Part shown: positions 1 to 8,045 of the stretch, piece after piece
Numbering within the stretch: position 1 is the stretch's first letter
How the letters are laid out: each line of letters opens with the position of its first letter
Source of the DNA: Planctomycetota bacterium
GTDB lineage: Bacteria; Planctomycetota; B15-G4; JADJEK01
NCBI GenBank assembly: GCA_016709145.1
Contig: JADJEK010000017.1
Location: 1-42,039, forward strand
Reading direction: 5' to 3'
Length of the DNA: 42,039 bases
The notes under the pieces: generated by a model
What the model was told of the DNA's origin: nothing
Databases searched by the model: none
What the model saw: only the letters and a program-made list of their open reading frames with translations
Translations under genes and position numbers: made by a program

Positions 1-1
1 G

Positions 2-359
2 TCATGGCATCAACCTCGCTTTCAGAACCGCGATCTCTTTCGGCGATGTCGGATTCTTCGTTTAGGTCACGCACCCGCCAGCTCGCGATCCGCAGTCGCC
101 GCGTGGGGCGTTCCGTCGGTATCTCCGCACGATGGGCGCGACGGCGAACACATGGTCGTCGTCCCGTCGCGCTGGCCCAATACGGCGACGGCCTCCACCT
201 GGGCTTGCTTGCTGTGTCGTCGTGCTCGAGGCCGTAGGCGATCATCGCCGTCTCCGCCTCTTTCAACGCTCGCTTGGTATCTGAAGCAGGTTTTCTTTCC
301 ACCTTCGCTTGGTCGCGTTCGCGGCGCGCAGTGTTGGTCGCGTTGGTTCACGGCTTCAC
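2..359 (-). pseudogene. Frame-disrupted hypothetical gene at left edge
   Basis: Protein-like minus-strand segments lie in two different frames. A helical stretch containing KRALKEAETAMIAYGLEHDD is encoded around 275-205. A C-terminal AVLKARLMP followed by TGA sits at 2-4 in another frame. A GTG at 357-359 overlaps the stop of the upstream gene in a GTGA arrangement, as elsewhere in this block. No single frame spans the segment, so at least one or two indels are implied. No family was recognised. It may be a real gene damaged by sequencing indels at a contig end, or a decayed gene. Confidence 0.3.
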
Positions 360-622
360 CCCGCGTCCTGGCAACTGTTCTCGATCGCACGATCGAGAGC
401 CAGCTTGGCTCGGATCAGTTCAGCCAACACGCCGTCTCGTGCGCGTGCACCGGCTCGGACAAGTCCCGAGTCTCGGTGAACTCGGCGATGATCAGGCCCG
501 CCGTCCGCATTCAGCGCCGAAACGGTAACCCGCGGTACCTCTCCACGAGACACGCGTGCGCGAACTGCGGTTCGGCTCCTTCCGACGCGAGGATTCGATA
601 ACGCCAACTTGCCGACAATCAC
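356..622 (-). pseudogene. Frame-disrupted hypothetical gene
   Basis: An 88-codon frame starting at GTG 622 is open throughout, but only its ends look protein-like: the N-terminal MIVGKLALSNPR and the C-terminal AELIRAKLALDRAIENSC. In between, plausible sequence lies in other frames, for example LIIAEFTETRDLSEPV. This implies several compensating frameshifts. The GTG overlaps the TGA of the preceding gene. No family was recognised. Confidence 0.35.
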
Positions 623-773
623 GCAACCAACATCAGCCCGGACTTGAACTTACCCACCCACACCTCCCTATGCGCTTCCAGCGCGACGAAAGCAGAATCC
701 GCATCCGAGCACGCTCAGGACTGCCACCCCACGCGAAACAGACGGCGAGGTTGTTGACGATGCGTGATGTCAC
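619..773 (-). pseudogene. Small frame-disrupted hypothetical gene
   Basis: GTG at 773 overlaps the stop of the DUF551-like gene upstream (GTGA) and encodes MTSRIVNNLAVCFAWGG. The convincing C-terminus, DADSAFVALEAHREVWVGKF and onward to a TGA at 619-621, is in a different frame, so one indel is implied near 700. It would encode roughly 50 aa, with translation coupled on both sides. The function is unknown. Confidence 0.4.
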
Positions 774-1228
774 GTTGCCTCCGGCGCTTGGGGCGGGGCT
801 GGAAGCGGCTGCCAGTGGGTGACGCTGCCCGCCATCACATACGGGCTAACATCCCAACCTCGAACGAGGTCGTACCGATCCATGTACATCTGACCAGTTG
901 AACATCGGACTATTACGGTCCGCTCATTGGTTGGCGGCGTGTCTGCACTGACCCACACCGGCACCGCCACCACCGCAGCAACGGGGCGGGAACTATCCGG
1001 GATTGCCGGATGGTTCGTCTCCCCCGCCGCGACCGGATTGGCGGTCAGGGCGTGCCAGGCGCGGAGGGCGGCGGATTCGGCCTGATCCGCCGTGAGGAAA
1101 TCCCAGTCGACCTGGATGCGGCAATCGCACGCTTCATCCTTGGCCCAGATGATGACGCGACCGTACGGCGTCGGCACGCGACACACCTCGCCATCGCTCC
1201 CATGCGGACACTTCGGTAGCTCACCCAC
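770..1228 (-). CDS. Lar-like / DUF551-like phage accessory protein
   Basis: This is a 152-aa protein from a GTG start that overlaps the end of the upstream gene. An in-frame ATG at 1306 exists but runs through the neighbour. The N-terminus has CPHGSDGEV followed by a QAESAALRAWH helix, resembling the end of Lar restriction-alleviation zinc ribbons, although the canonical CPxCG is not intact. The C-terminus carries the DUF551 signature: VWVSADTPPTNERTVIV, then VTHWQPLPAPP. Lar-like plus DUF551 fusions are common phage accessory proteins. The family assignment is from motif recognition; anti-restriction activity is not shown. Confidence 0.65.
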   Translation of the reverse strand: MGELPKCPHGSDGEVCRVPTPYGRVIIWAKDEACDCRIQVDWDFLTADQAESAALRAWHALTANPVAAGETNHPAIPDSSRPVAAVVAVPVWVSADTPPTNERTVIVRCSTGQMYMDRYDLVRGWDVSPYVMAGSVTHWQPLPAPPQAPEAT

Positions 1229-1530
1229 CTTCGGACCCCTTTGCCGCGACCGGATTGGCGCCCTCGTACGTCGCCGCGAAGATGTCGGGCTTGCACGGGT
1301 AGACATCGCCCTTCACGCCTCGAATCAGCCAGTCGTTCGGGCTGACGCATGTCGCCTTCAGGCGTGCGGACGAATACGACCTCGGAACCGTTGATCTTCT
1401 CGTTTTCTCGGCGCTCCAGATGCGGCGGCGACCAGTTCAGGAACGGTCCGAAATCGCGGATCATTTCCGGCGTGACCTGAACTGCCTCATTGACGACTGG
1501 CTTCTTACGGTACTTGCCTTACACGCTCAT
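1221..1530 (-). pseudogene. KYRKKPV...GVKGDVYPCKPDIF phage protein, nonsense and frameshift
   Basis: This recurrent small phage protein family starts KYRKKPVV and ends DWLIRGVKGDVYPCKPDIF. Both halves are present. An AAGGAGG ribosome site precedes ATG 1530, but the fourth codon is TAA (1519-1521), where TAC would restore MSVYGKYRKKPV. A second lesion near 1345 shifts the frame between TPEGDM and VSPNDWLIRG. The two separate lesions mean it cannot be translated intact as written. The function of the family is unknown. Confidence 0.6.
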
Positions 1531-1585
1531 CCTCCTTGGCGGAAAGCGAGGCCGCGACCGAACAGGTCAGGCGGTGGCAATGTCG

Positions 1586-1868
1586 CTAACTGCTCGTCGC
1601 GCCATCGTAGTGTTCGCCGTTCGCGCCCACAACGCCTCCACTACCAAGGCACTCCGCGCAGCGCAGCGCACTCTCGGCCTCCGCTACCGCCTATCTGCGG
1701 CGGCAGGGCGAGTAAAGGCGTGGATAGCTTCGGGCTTGTCGAAGTCGACTCGACCCGCGGCGCCACGCCACCGCTGCCGCATCGCCCTTGGAACGATCCG
1801 TCTGGAGTTTCCGACACCAGTAGCCAAAACACCGCAGAACGGACACTTCGCGCGTCAGCCGCGAACAT
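1586..1868 (-). pseudogene. Zinc-ribbon (Lar-like) protein, frame-disrupted
   Basis: An AGGAGG site precedes ATG 1868, which encodes MFAADAR. The frame is then lost within a few codons. In the next frame KCPFCGVLATG supplies a CPxCG knuckle, and the C-terminus LRCAECLGSGGVVGANGEHY (ending TAG 1586-1588) supplies a second CxxC. Two CxxC pairs about 60 residues apart fit a small zinc ribbon like Lar. At least two indels separate the pieces. Confidence 0.45.
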
Positions 1869-1938
1869 CGGGGCCTCCTGGGGTGCGTGGCCACTCTGAT
1901 ATTACTGCTCAAGCTGTTCTTGCGGATCTCTCCGCGCT

Positions 1939-2127
1939 CTAATCATCGCACTCACGCTTAAACGCGAGATCACGCCGACGGTTTCGATTCGCGCCAATCA
2001 CCATCAAGGCCACCACAGAACGACAAGCGCCATTGCGGCTAAGGTGCGACGAGCGACCCCCCCCCGTCTGCGCGTGGCGCTTCACACTCCAGGTCGTTGC
2101 TGCCAACACGATCAGTGACACCAGCAT
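1939..2127 (-). CDS. Small putative membrane protein
   Basis: The product is 62 aa. The N-terminus MLVSLIVLAATTWSV is a short hydrophobic stretch followed by a basic segment. A second, weaker hydrophobic patch (SVVALMVIGA) lies near residue 40. No clear ribosome site is visible; the start falls just after the stop of the beta-helix gene upstream. It is unrecognised, and a frameshift inside it cannot be excluded given its neighbours. Confidence 0.35.
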   Translation of the reverse strand: MLVSLIVLAATTWSVKRHAQTGGGRSSHLSRNGACRSVVALMVIGANRNRRRDLAFKRECDD

Positions 2128-2148
2128 CGCCGCGCTACTATTTCCCGC

Positions 2149-2895
2149 TCAGCCCCCGACCACGACGTGCCGCGCGATGATCGTCGTGAGATTCCTCTTC
2201 CACTCCGCGAGCGTGCGCCGTTCACATCCATACTGAAGAACCACAGCGCCCGACTTCTCTCCAATACCGCGGTCCAATCAGATCGGGCGACTACCCCCAC
2301 CAACCAGCGCGTTGCCGCACACCAGCGCGTTGCCGTACACCTGCGCGTCGCCGTGCACCCGCGCGTCACCGTACGCCCGCGCGTTGCCGTACACCTGCGC
2401 GTCGCCGGACACCTGCGCGTCGCCGTACACCCGCGCGTTGCCGGACACCCGCGCGTTGCCGGACACCCGCGCGTTGCCGGACACCCGCGCGTTGCCGGAC
2501 ACCCGCGCGTTGCCGGACACCCACGCGTTGTCGGACACCCGCGCGTTGCCGGACACCCGCGCGTTGTCGGACACCCGACGCGTCGCCGGACACCCGCGCG
2601 TCGCCGGACACCCGCGCGTTGCCGGACAGCCACGCGTGGTCGAACACCCGCGCGTTGCCGGACACCCGCGCGTTGTCGGACACCCGCGCGTTGTCGGACA
2701 CCCACGCGTTGCCGGACACCCACGCGTTGTCGGACACCTGCGCGTTGCCGGACACCTACGCGTTGCCCGTATACCTGCGCGTTGCCGGACACCCAGCGCC
2801 GTATCTCCGACCCATCCGCCTTCGGTGCCGTCTGGGTTCTTGTGCCGATGCGCCGGGACAGGGCCGTTGCCGTCGAGGAAGTCGAACTTGGTCAT
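2149..2895 (-). pseudogene. Hexapeptide left-handed beta-helix protein, frame-disrupted
   Basis: It starts at ATG 2895 with a GGAGAA site. The N-terminus MTKFDFLDGNGPVPAHRHK is the hallmark leader of phage hexapeptide-repeat proteins. The body is about 27 copies of an 18-bp unit encoding (S/Y)G(N/D)A(R/Q)V, the turns of a left-handed beta-helix. After the repeats, LAEWKRNLTTIIARHVVVGG matches the usual C-terminal domain. Single-base insertions near 2799, 2766 (GGG for GG) and 2577 move the repeats through all three frames. They sum to three, so one frame stays open from 2895 to 2278, but much of that product would not be beta-helical. A further shift separates the C-terminal domain. Confidence 0.6.
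2290..2795. repeat. 18-bp tandem repeat array
   Basis: This is a tandem array with an 18-bp period; the plus-strand unit is close to CGCGTTGCCGGACACCCG. It forms the hexapeptide-repeat region of the beta-helix gene. The units are so regular that all six frames stay largely open across it. Single-base slips change the register at three points. Confidence 0.9.
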
Positions 2896-2929
2896 TTCGA
2901 TTCTCCGACGAGAGACTTCAGTTCAATGT

Positions 2930-3475
2930 TCACGTCCCGAACTCCTTTGGGTTGGCCCGCATCGCGGCGATGAGGACAGCGACATGCTCCGTCGCCATGA
3001 TGGCCTGCCTCTTTAGGTCAACGCCTTCCAAGCCTTCACGGCCAACCTCAGCCGCGTAGATTGCCACCGCCGCCTTGCGCGCTTCGGCCTGCCAGTCGAC
3101 TGGCGGGGGCGCAGTCACGCAATCGTGCTCCACATTCGACCCGAAGGCGAAGCAGCACCCGTTACATCGGATTGGTTCCATCACGCCTTCCCCCCCATCC
3201 CGCCACCGCTTTTCGGCCGCGGCGACGTAGGCGTTGGTCACCGATTCAAAGCGGATGTAGTTCCAGCCGTCGCACAACTGATTCGCGGACCAGTACGCCT
3301 TCGCCTCCGCTTCCCACTTGGCCCGCAGCTCCGCGCTCGGCTCCGGCTTGGGCGGGGGCGGGAGGAGCTTCGACAGTGCGTTGTGTGCCTTCGCGCACCG
3401 CTCGTCGCCGCGCTCCATGTAGAGGTCAGACAGGGTCGACACGGCTTCGCGCAACGTCTCCACCGGCACCGCCAC
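2930..3475 (-). CDS. Hypothetical phage protein, 181 aa
   Basis: An intact frame from GTG 3475, with AAGG upstream. The product is alpha-helical and acidic, with a proline run (LPPPPKP) near residue 40 and a small Cys cluster, CNGCCFAFGSNVEHDC, around residue 105. The C-terminus DWQAEARKAAVAIYAAEVG is strongly helical. It sits just upstream of the beta-helix gene with a short gap. No function was recognised. It is one of the few clearly uninterrupted genes in the first 6 kb. Confidence 0.7.
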   Translation of the reverse strand: MAVPVETLREAVSTLSDLYMERGDERCAKAHNALSKLLPPPPKPEPSAELRAKWEAEAKAYWSANQLCDGWNYIRFESVTNAYVAAAEKRWRDGGEGVMEPIRCNGCCFAFGSNVEHDCVTAPPPVDWQAEARKAAVAIYAAEVGREGLEGVDLKRQAIMATEHVAVLIAAMRANPKEFGT

Positions 3476-3504
3476 CTCGCCGCCTTCTCGATCGCTTCGT
3501 CTCG

Positions 3505-3817
3505 CTACTCACGGTCACCCTCCTGCGCTTGCGCGCGTTTCCGTTCAAACCAGTCCGAGATGTACAACGCGCACGCCTCGAACGTCACATCATCCAGCGT
3601 GTCCAACCACGTCTCTCGTGGCACGGCATGGTCCGCGATGACCGCCACCACCTTGTCGAAATGCCCGGTGGTCGGACATCGCCGTCTCGATCCACGTCGC
3701 GCTCGCTGGGTGGGTCGTCCTCCGCCTCGGCTCGCGCTCTCCTCTCGTTCGACCTGCGCTTGCCGCTTGCCTTCGTCGATGCAGGTGGCTGTCGATGATC
3801 TGGTGGATGTCAGTCAT
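3505..3817 (-). pseudogene. Hypothetical gene with one frameshift
   Basis: ATG 3817 has a GGAG site and overlaps the upstream stop (ATGA). It encodes MTDIHQIIDSH. The remainder of the protein, CIDEGKRQAQVEREE and later GHFDKVVAVIADHAVPRETW and YISDWFERKRAQAQEGDRE, is in the next frame and ends at TAG 3505-3507. One indel near 3780 would restore about 104 codons. The product is soluble and helical; its function is unknown. Confidence 0.5.
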
Positions 3818-4049
3818 GGGGTGACTCCATGGTGCGGGGCGCAACCACGGCCGCTTACCTGAACAGGTAGGACACTCGACGTTGGCTGGTTCGCTACGAA
3901 CGCCTTGCAGTCGCACACCTGGAATCCAGCCGTTCCATGACATGCCCGCCGATCGGCTGGAATGGCCATCGCTCACTGATGCTGATGGCTCCAGTTCCGT
4001 GGCACTTCGGGCAGTTTGGATCTGCTGGCTTGATGATGTAGATGCTCAC
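3814..4049 (-). pseudogene. Small Cys-motif protein with one frameshift
   Basis: GTG 4049 follows a GGAGGTAAG ribosome site and overlaps the stop of a 21-codon frame (GTGA). The N-terminus reads MSIYIIKPADPNCPKCHGTG, giving a CPxC knuckle. After a frame change near 3930 the sequence GFQVCDCKAFVANQPTSS continues to a TGA that overlaps the next ATG. The CxxC plus CDC arrangement suggests a metal-binding mini-protein. The total length of 236 nt is not a multiple of three, which confirms an indel. Confidence 0.5.
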
Positions 4050-4111
4050 GCCTTACCTCCCGTTTCCGCGCCCGGCAACTCTCCGGTATCGCCGGATGGT
4101 TGAGCGTCCAT
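4046..4111 (-). CDS. 21-aa translationally coupled mini-ORF
   Basis: An AGGAGGGAG site leads into ATG 4111, which overlaps the stop of the membrane-protein gene (TGATG). It encodes MDAQPSGDTGELPGAETGGK plus Ala and ends in TGA overlapping the next GTG. Coupling at both ends suggests that it is translated. It may serve mainly to pass ribosomes to the next cistron. It contains one copy of the ATCCGG/CCGGAT palindrome. Confidence 0.4.
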   Translation of the reverse strand: MDAQPSGDTGELPGAETGGKA

Positions 4112-4233
4112 CACTCCCTCCTGCCCGCGCCGCCGCCAGCGGCGCGCAGCGTGGCGTCAGAAACGAACGTCAGCACAGCCGAGCACACGAGCCCGACCAC
4201 CAGCAGCGCAGCGACCGCGTACAGAGTCCACAT
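4111..4233 (-). CDS. 40-aa single-pass membrane protein
   Basis: MWTLYAVAALLVVGLVCSAV followed by LTFVSD makes one convincing transmembrane helix, then a short Gly/Ala/Arg tail. The stop overlaps the ATG of the following mini-ORF. Tiny membrane proteins are common in phage accessory blocks. No function can be assigned. Confidence 0.5.
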   Translation of the reverse strand: MWTLYAVAALLVVGLVCSAVLTFVSDATLRAAGGGAGRRE

Positions 4234-4711
4234 GGTCAGTCCGCCACCCGGCGCTACGTGCTCGTCGTACTGCGACCACGCGATCCAGCACGAATCGGGC
4301 GGCAACCGAACGTGCGCGTGCTCGGGATGCGTCAGTGACGCGCCGCTGCGGTCCGACCTCATCGGCGCCGGTGCGGCATTTCTTCGCGCACCGACGCTCG
4401 ACAACCGTGCTGCTGTCGCGTGCCGCGACGGCGTCGTCGCCGCACCCCACGTCCGCTTCACGATGCGCCGGCGTCGCCCACCACGACGTGGCGCGAACCG
4501 GGCGTCGTCTCCGGGCACGATCTGGCGACCTGCATTGACGCCGACTGACAGCGCGACTTCATCTCCGCGAGTCGGCGCCGATCCGTCCGCATCAGGTACA
4601 CGTCGCCCCGCACGCGCGACCTGCCCGACGGCGACCTTGATCCATCAGCGGACATCGGCACGAGGACGCTTCGCCGCGATCTCGACACGCTTGACAGCTT
4701 TGCACGTTCAT
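4234..4711 (-). pseudogene. Cys-rich hypothetical gene, frame-disrupted
   Basis: ATG 4711 lies just after the end of the DUF6745-like gene and encodes MNVQSCQACRDRGEASSCRC, a possible zinc site. Later protein-like segments (YLMRTDRRRLAEMKSRC, then NAGRQIVPGDDARFAPRRGG) lie in other frames. The region is probably coding but cannot be reconstructed confidently. Confidence 0.3.
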
Positions 4712-4713
4712 GT

Positions 4714-6104
4714 TCAGCCTTCCTGTTCGACCACATCTTCCGTCGATCCCCGCGAACAGATGCGCATCGCGGGCACGTCACCATCACCATTCGGCACGCT
4801 CGCTGTAGTACACGCGGCTCGTTTCGATCCGTCGGTGCCGCAGCCATTGCGATCCATCCGAGTCGCGCAACAGAGCGCGCGGGCCGCCGCCTTCTGACGT
4901 GCGTTCGTCGGCGTCTACAACGTCGCGCCGCTCTCCGGTCAAGTAACGTCCAGTCCCCATCTCTCGATCATCACGCGCCGAATCTCGATGTCCGTCTCGG
5001 CGCGAATCTCTCGGCGACTGCGATTCGATCTGATGCTCGATGATCCATGCGGGCACGTACTGGCCGCGCACCGCGTAGATCATCGACCCATCGCCCCAGG
5101 AGTAGAATGGGCCGTCATCACTGTGCGGCCTGTTTTGGTCGTCCACCATCAGGCGCGCGGGTCGATCCGGAAAGCATGCAAGTCAGGTGTATCGATTCGT
5201 GGGCTGGAGCGCCTGGTCAACACCTCCACGCATCCCATGCCGTGTAGTCAATGTCGAGCTGCGCGATATGCCGGAAGAACGAAATGGACGCTGTCATCCG
5301 CTCCACTGGTTGCCCCGACCACATTCGCCACGCGTTTTGGCGCAATCTAGGCCGATTCGACCGACGCCAAGCAGATTCGCCAGCTCACCCATGCGATGGA
5401 GGCCACGAAAGACGTAGTACCTGCTTTCGTCGTCCGTTGCGTCGTACGCGGCGTCGTCCGTCGCATCGCGCGTGGCGGCGTCCGTTGCGTCGTCCGTTGC
5501 GTCGTACGTGGCGGCGTACGTGGCGGCGCGCGTGGCGTTGTACGTGGCGACGTCCGTTGCGTCGTCCGTTGCGTCGTACGTGGCGGCGTACGTGGCGGCG
5601 CGCGTGGCGGCGTCCGTTGCGTCGTACGCGGCGGCGTCCGTCGCATCGCGCGCGGCGGCGCGCGTGGCGTCGTACGTGGCGACGTCCGTTGCGTCGTACG
5701 CGGCGTCGTACGTCGCATCGCGCGCGGCGGCGCGCGTGGCGTCGTACGTGGCGTCGCGCGTGGCGGCGCGCGTGGCGGCGCGCGTGGCGTCGTACGTGGC
5801 GTCGTACGTGGCGTCGCGCGTGGCGGCGGTCACATCGACAGACCGGGACTTCTGCGCGCCAGCCAGATGCCAGATGCCAGCCGCGAAACCGCCAGCGAAT
5901 CGGAGCACGAACGGCGACGGCACGAATACGATGTGCTTCGGCGGCGGGAAGCTTCGCTGCGGCATACATCCGCAGCACAGCATCGCGGCACGCCTCGCGA
6001 TCGTCCTCGGTCATTGGCTCGGTGGACATCGCGTTCGCGATCCACTTGTCGCGCCATGCCGGTAGCTGCGCGCGATGCTCGGATGTCAACTTGTACTTCT
6101 TCAT
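4714..6104 (-). pseudogene. DUF6745-like protein with ATxxAT repeats, multiple frameshifts
   Basis: GGAGGG precedes ATG 6104, which encodes MKKYKLTSEHRAQLPAWRDK, the usual N-terminus of this family. After a CCC-for-CC homopolymer lesion near 5931 the sequence resumes with IVFVPSPFVLRFAGGFAAG. A run of about 100 residues built from ATYDATRAAT-type units follows, and then SISFFRHIAQLDIDYTAWDA. The strongest match is QNRPHSDDGPFYSWGDGSM and YVPAWIIEH (about 5130-5030). The C-terminus VPNGDGDVPAMRICSRGSTE ends at 4714. At least five frame changes occur, although every conserved block survives in order. The function of the family is unknown. Confidence 0.6.
5440..5830. repeat. GTCGTACGTGGCG-type repeat tract
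   Basis: This is an imperfect tandem array of 12-bp-multiple units (GTCGTACGTGGC, GGCGCGCGTGGC and similar). It encodes the ATYDAT/AATRAT tract of the DUF6745-like gene on the minus strand. It is open in all frames and likely to vary in copy number by slippage. Confidence 0.8.
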
Positions 6105-6116
6105 CTTACCCTCCAT

Positions 6117-6140
6117 GCGGAGCCGATCCCGCGTGACGGC
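6117..6140 (-). ncRNA. Interleaved-helix RNA motif, copy 1
   Basis: Read on the minus strand: GCCG (6140-6137), UCAC, GCGG (6132-6129), GAU, CGGC (6125-6122), U, CCGC (6120-6117). GCCG can pair with CGGC and GCGG with CCGC, in interleaved order. It lies between the stop of the membrane-protein gene (6146) and the GGAGGG site of the DUF6745-like gene. This copy lacks the clear upstream GAGCG hairpin. Confidence 0.6.
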
Positions 6141-6145
6141 ACCTC

Positions 6146-6280
6146 TCACTGTCCAGTCAGCGCCCACACCACCGGCTCGACCACGCGAGCGGCGAGCCTT
6201 CCAACACACCACGCCTCGACCAGAGGCGGGACACACGCGAGCACGCACAGCGCGTACTCGCACCACACGCGGGGATTCAC
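6146..6280 (-). CDS. 44-aa membrane protein
   Basis: GTG 6280 overlaps the stop of the upstream gene (GTGA). The product, MNPRVWCEYALCVLACVPPL followed by VEAWCVGRLAARVVEPVVW, has one or two hydrophobic helices with several Cys. It directly precedes copy 1 of the RNA motif. It is an unrecognised small membrane protein. Confidence 0.5.
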   Translation of the reverse strand: MNPRVWCEYALCVLACVPPLVEAWCVGRLAARVVEPVVWALTGQ

Positions 6281-6582
6281 CGCACCACCCACGGTGCACC
6301 TGGGTACTCGCGGTCCACGGCAACGCCAACCTTCGCAAGTGTTGCCGGAACATCTAACGGGCAAAGGCATGGATCGCTCGGATCGACGCGCTTGTATGCC
6401 TCGTCGCTGACCAGTTCGTTCGTTGTCAGGCCGAAGTATTCCATCACTTCCGCGACGTTGAACAGTTCGCGTTCACCAACCCACACTGGGTCGCACACGA
6501 AAACGCCTCCCATTTCGTGGTACTCACCGCACCACGCCATCTGCGCTACGAGCCGGACCTCGCCGTTCTCGGCGGCGAACAC
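6277..6582 (-). CDS. Hypothetical phage protein, about 101 aa
   Basis: The sequence FAAENGEVRLVAQMAWCGEY, HEMGGVFVCDPVWVGERELF, then NVAEVMEYFGLTTNELVSDE looks like a compact alpha/beta protein. The frame is open upstream to a stop at 6637, through YYHAWLNGSGVTRGQ, without an obvious ATG. The start given (GTG 6582) may therefore be internal, or a start may have been lost. The stop overlaps the next GTG. The family is unknown. Confidence 0.55.
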   Translation of the reverse strand: MFAAENGEVRLVAQMAWCGEYHEMGGVFVCDPVWVGERELFNVAEVMEYFGLTTNELVSDEAYKRVDPSDPCLCPLDVPATLAKVGVAVDREYPGAPWVVR

Positions 6583-6636
6583 TTGGCCGCGCGTGACGCC
6601 GGAGCCATTCAGCCATGCGTGGTAGTAGGTCGTCGA

Positions 6637-6842
6637 TCACGTCGCAGCCCCATCCACATCCCGACACTCGAACTCCACCCGCGCGCCGCGACGGTACACG
6701 CCGCGCAGGACCAGCCCCGCGCACTCGCCGGACAACAACACGTCGCTGTCGCGTTCGTCGCTTTCTGCAAGAGCACGGAATACAGCGGTCGGCAAGTGCC
6801 GCTCGGTGAACAGGGTCTCGTTGTCTGCGGTCACGGTGAACA

Positions 6843-6843
<1 letters not shown>
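6637..6843 (-). CDS. Small hypothetical protein, 68 aa
   Basis: ATG 6843 overlaps the TGA of the alanine-repeat gene (TGATG). MFTVTADNETLFTERHLPTA then VFRALAESDERDSDVLLSGE is a beta-rich acidic mini-protein ending VEFECRDVDGAAT. Translational coupling supports the start. It was not recognised. Confidence 0.6.
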
Positions 6844-7691
<848 letters not shown>

Positions 7692-7714
7692 GTAACCCTC
7701 CAGTTCGGTGCTGT

Positions 7715-7765
7715 GCCGGAGCCGATCCCGGCGTTGGCTGGTGGAGGGCCGATGCGCTCGACCCT
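7715..7765 (-). ncRNA. Interleaved-helix RNA motif, copy 2
   Basis: Minus strand: a hairpin AGGG/CCCU (7765-7762 with 7748-7745) whose loop contains GAGCGCAUC, then ACC. AGCC (7739-7736), AAC, GCCGG (7732-7728), GAUC, GGCU (7723-7720) and CCGGC (7719-7715) follow. AGCC pairs with GGCU, and GCCGG with CCGGC. It lies between the stop at 7782 and the GGAGGG site of the alanine-repeat gene. Confidence 0.7.
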
Positions 7766-7781
7766 GCCAGGAGCGTGCAAC

Positions 7782-8045
7782 CTAAGTAGTTGCGTCAAAC
7801 GCTCCAGGCATCGGCAGCTTCAATGCCTGTGGTGGGTCCATTGCCACGAGCCATTGCTTGTGTTCGCGCTCCGTCTGATGCAGTCGGCAAAGATCCTCCT
7901 CGTCTGTTTTGATCCCGGCTTCTTCCAGGTACAGCTTCCCGAGGCCTGGCTTGAACGTGAGAACGTTGCACCAGCCTCCAGCTATCGGCAGAACCTGCTT
8001 CGGGTCGATGGCGTCCCACCATGCGCAGTTACTGCATGAGCGCAT
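7782..8045 (-). CDS. Zinc-binding-like phage protein, 87 aa
   Basis: ATG 8045 lies 17 nt inside the end of the upstream gene. The N-terminus MRSCSNCAWWDAID has a CxxC knuckle followed by GGWCNVLTF and later DLCRLHQTE. The C-x2-C, C, C-x2-H set fits the small 'CSNCxxW' zinc proteins seen in phages. Copy 2 of the RNA motif follows its stop codon. Confidence 0.6.
   Translation of the reverse strand: MRSCSNCAWWDAIDPKQVLPIAGGWCNVLTFKPGLGKLYLEEAGIKTDEEDLCRLHQTEREHKQWLVAMDPPQALKLPMPGAFDATT

Noticed and set aside
6117..6140. RNA motif copies as hammerhead, HDV-like, twister or pistol ribozymes
   Set aside because: None of the six copies contains CUGANGA with GAAA, and the helix order does not match the other classes as I know them. 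A new class or a non-catalytic element is more likely.
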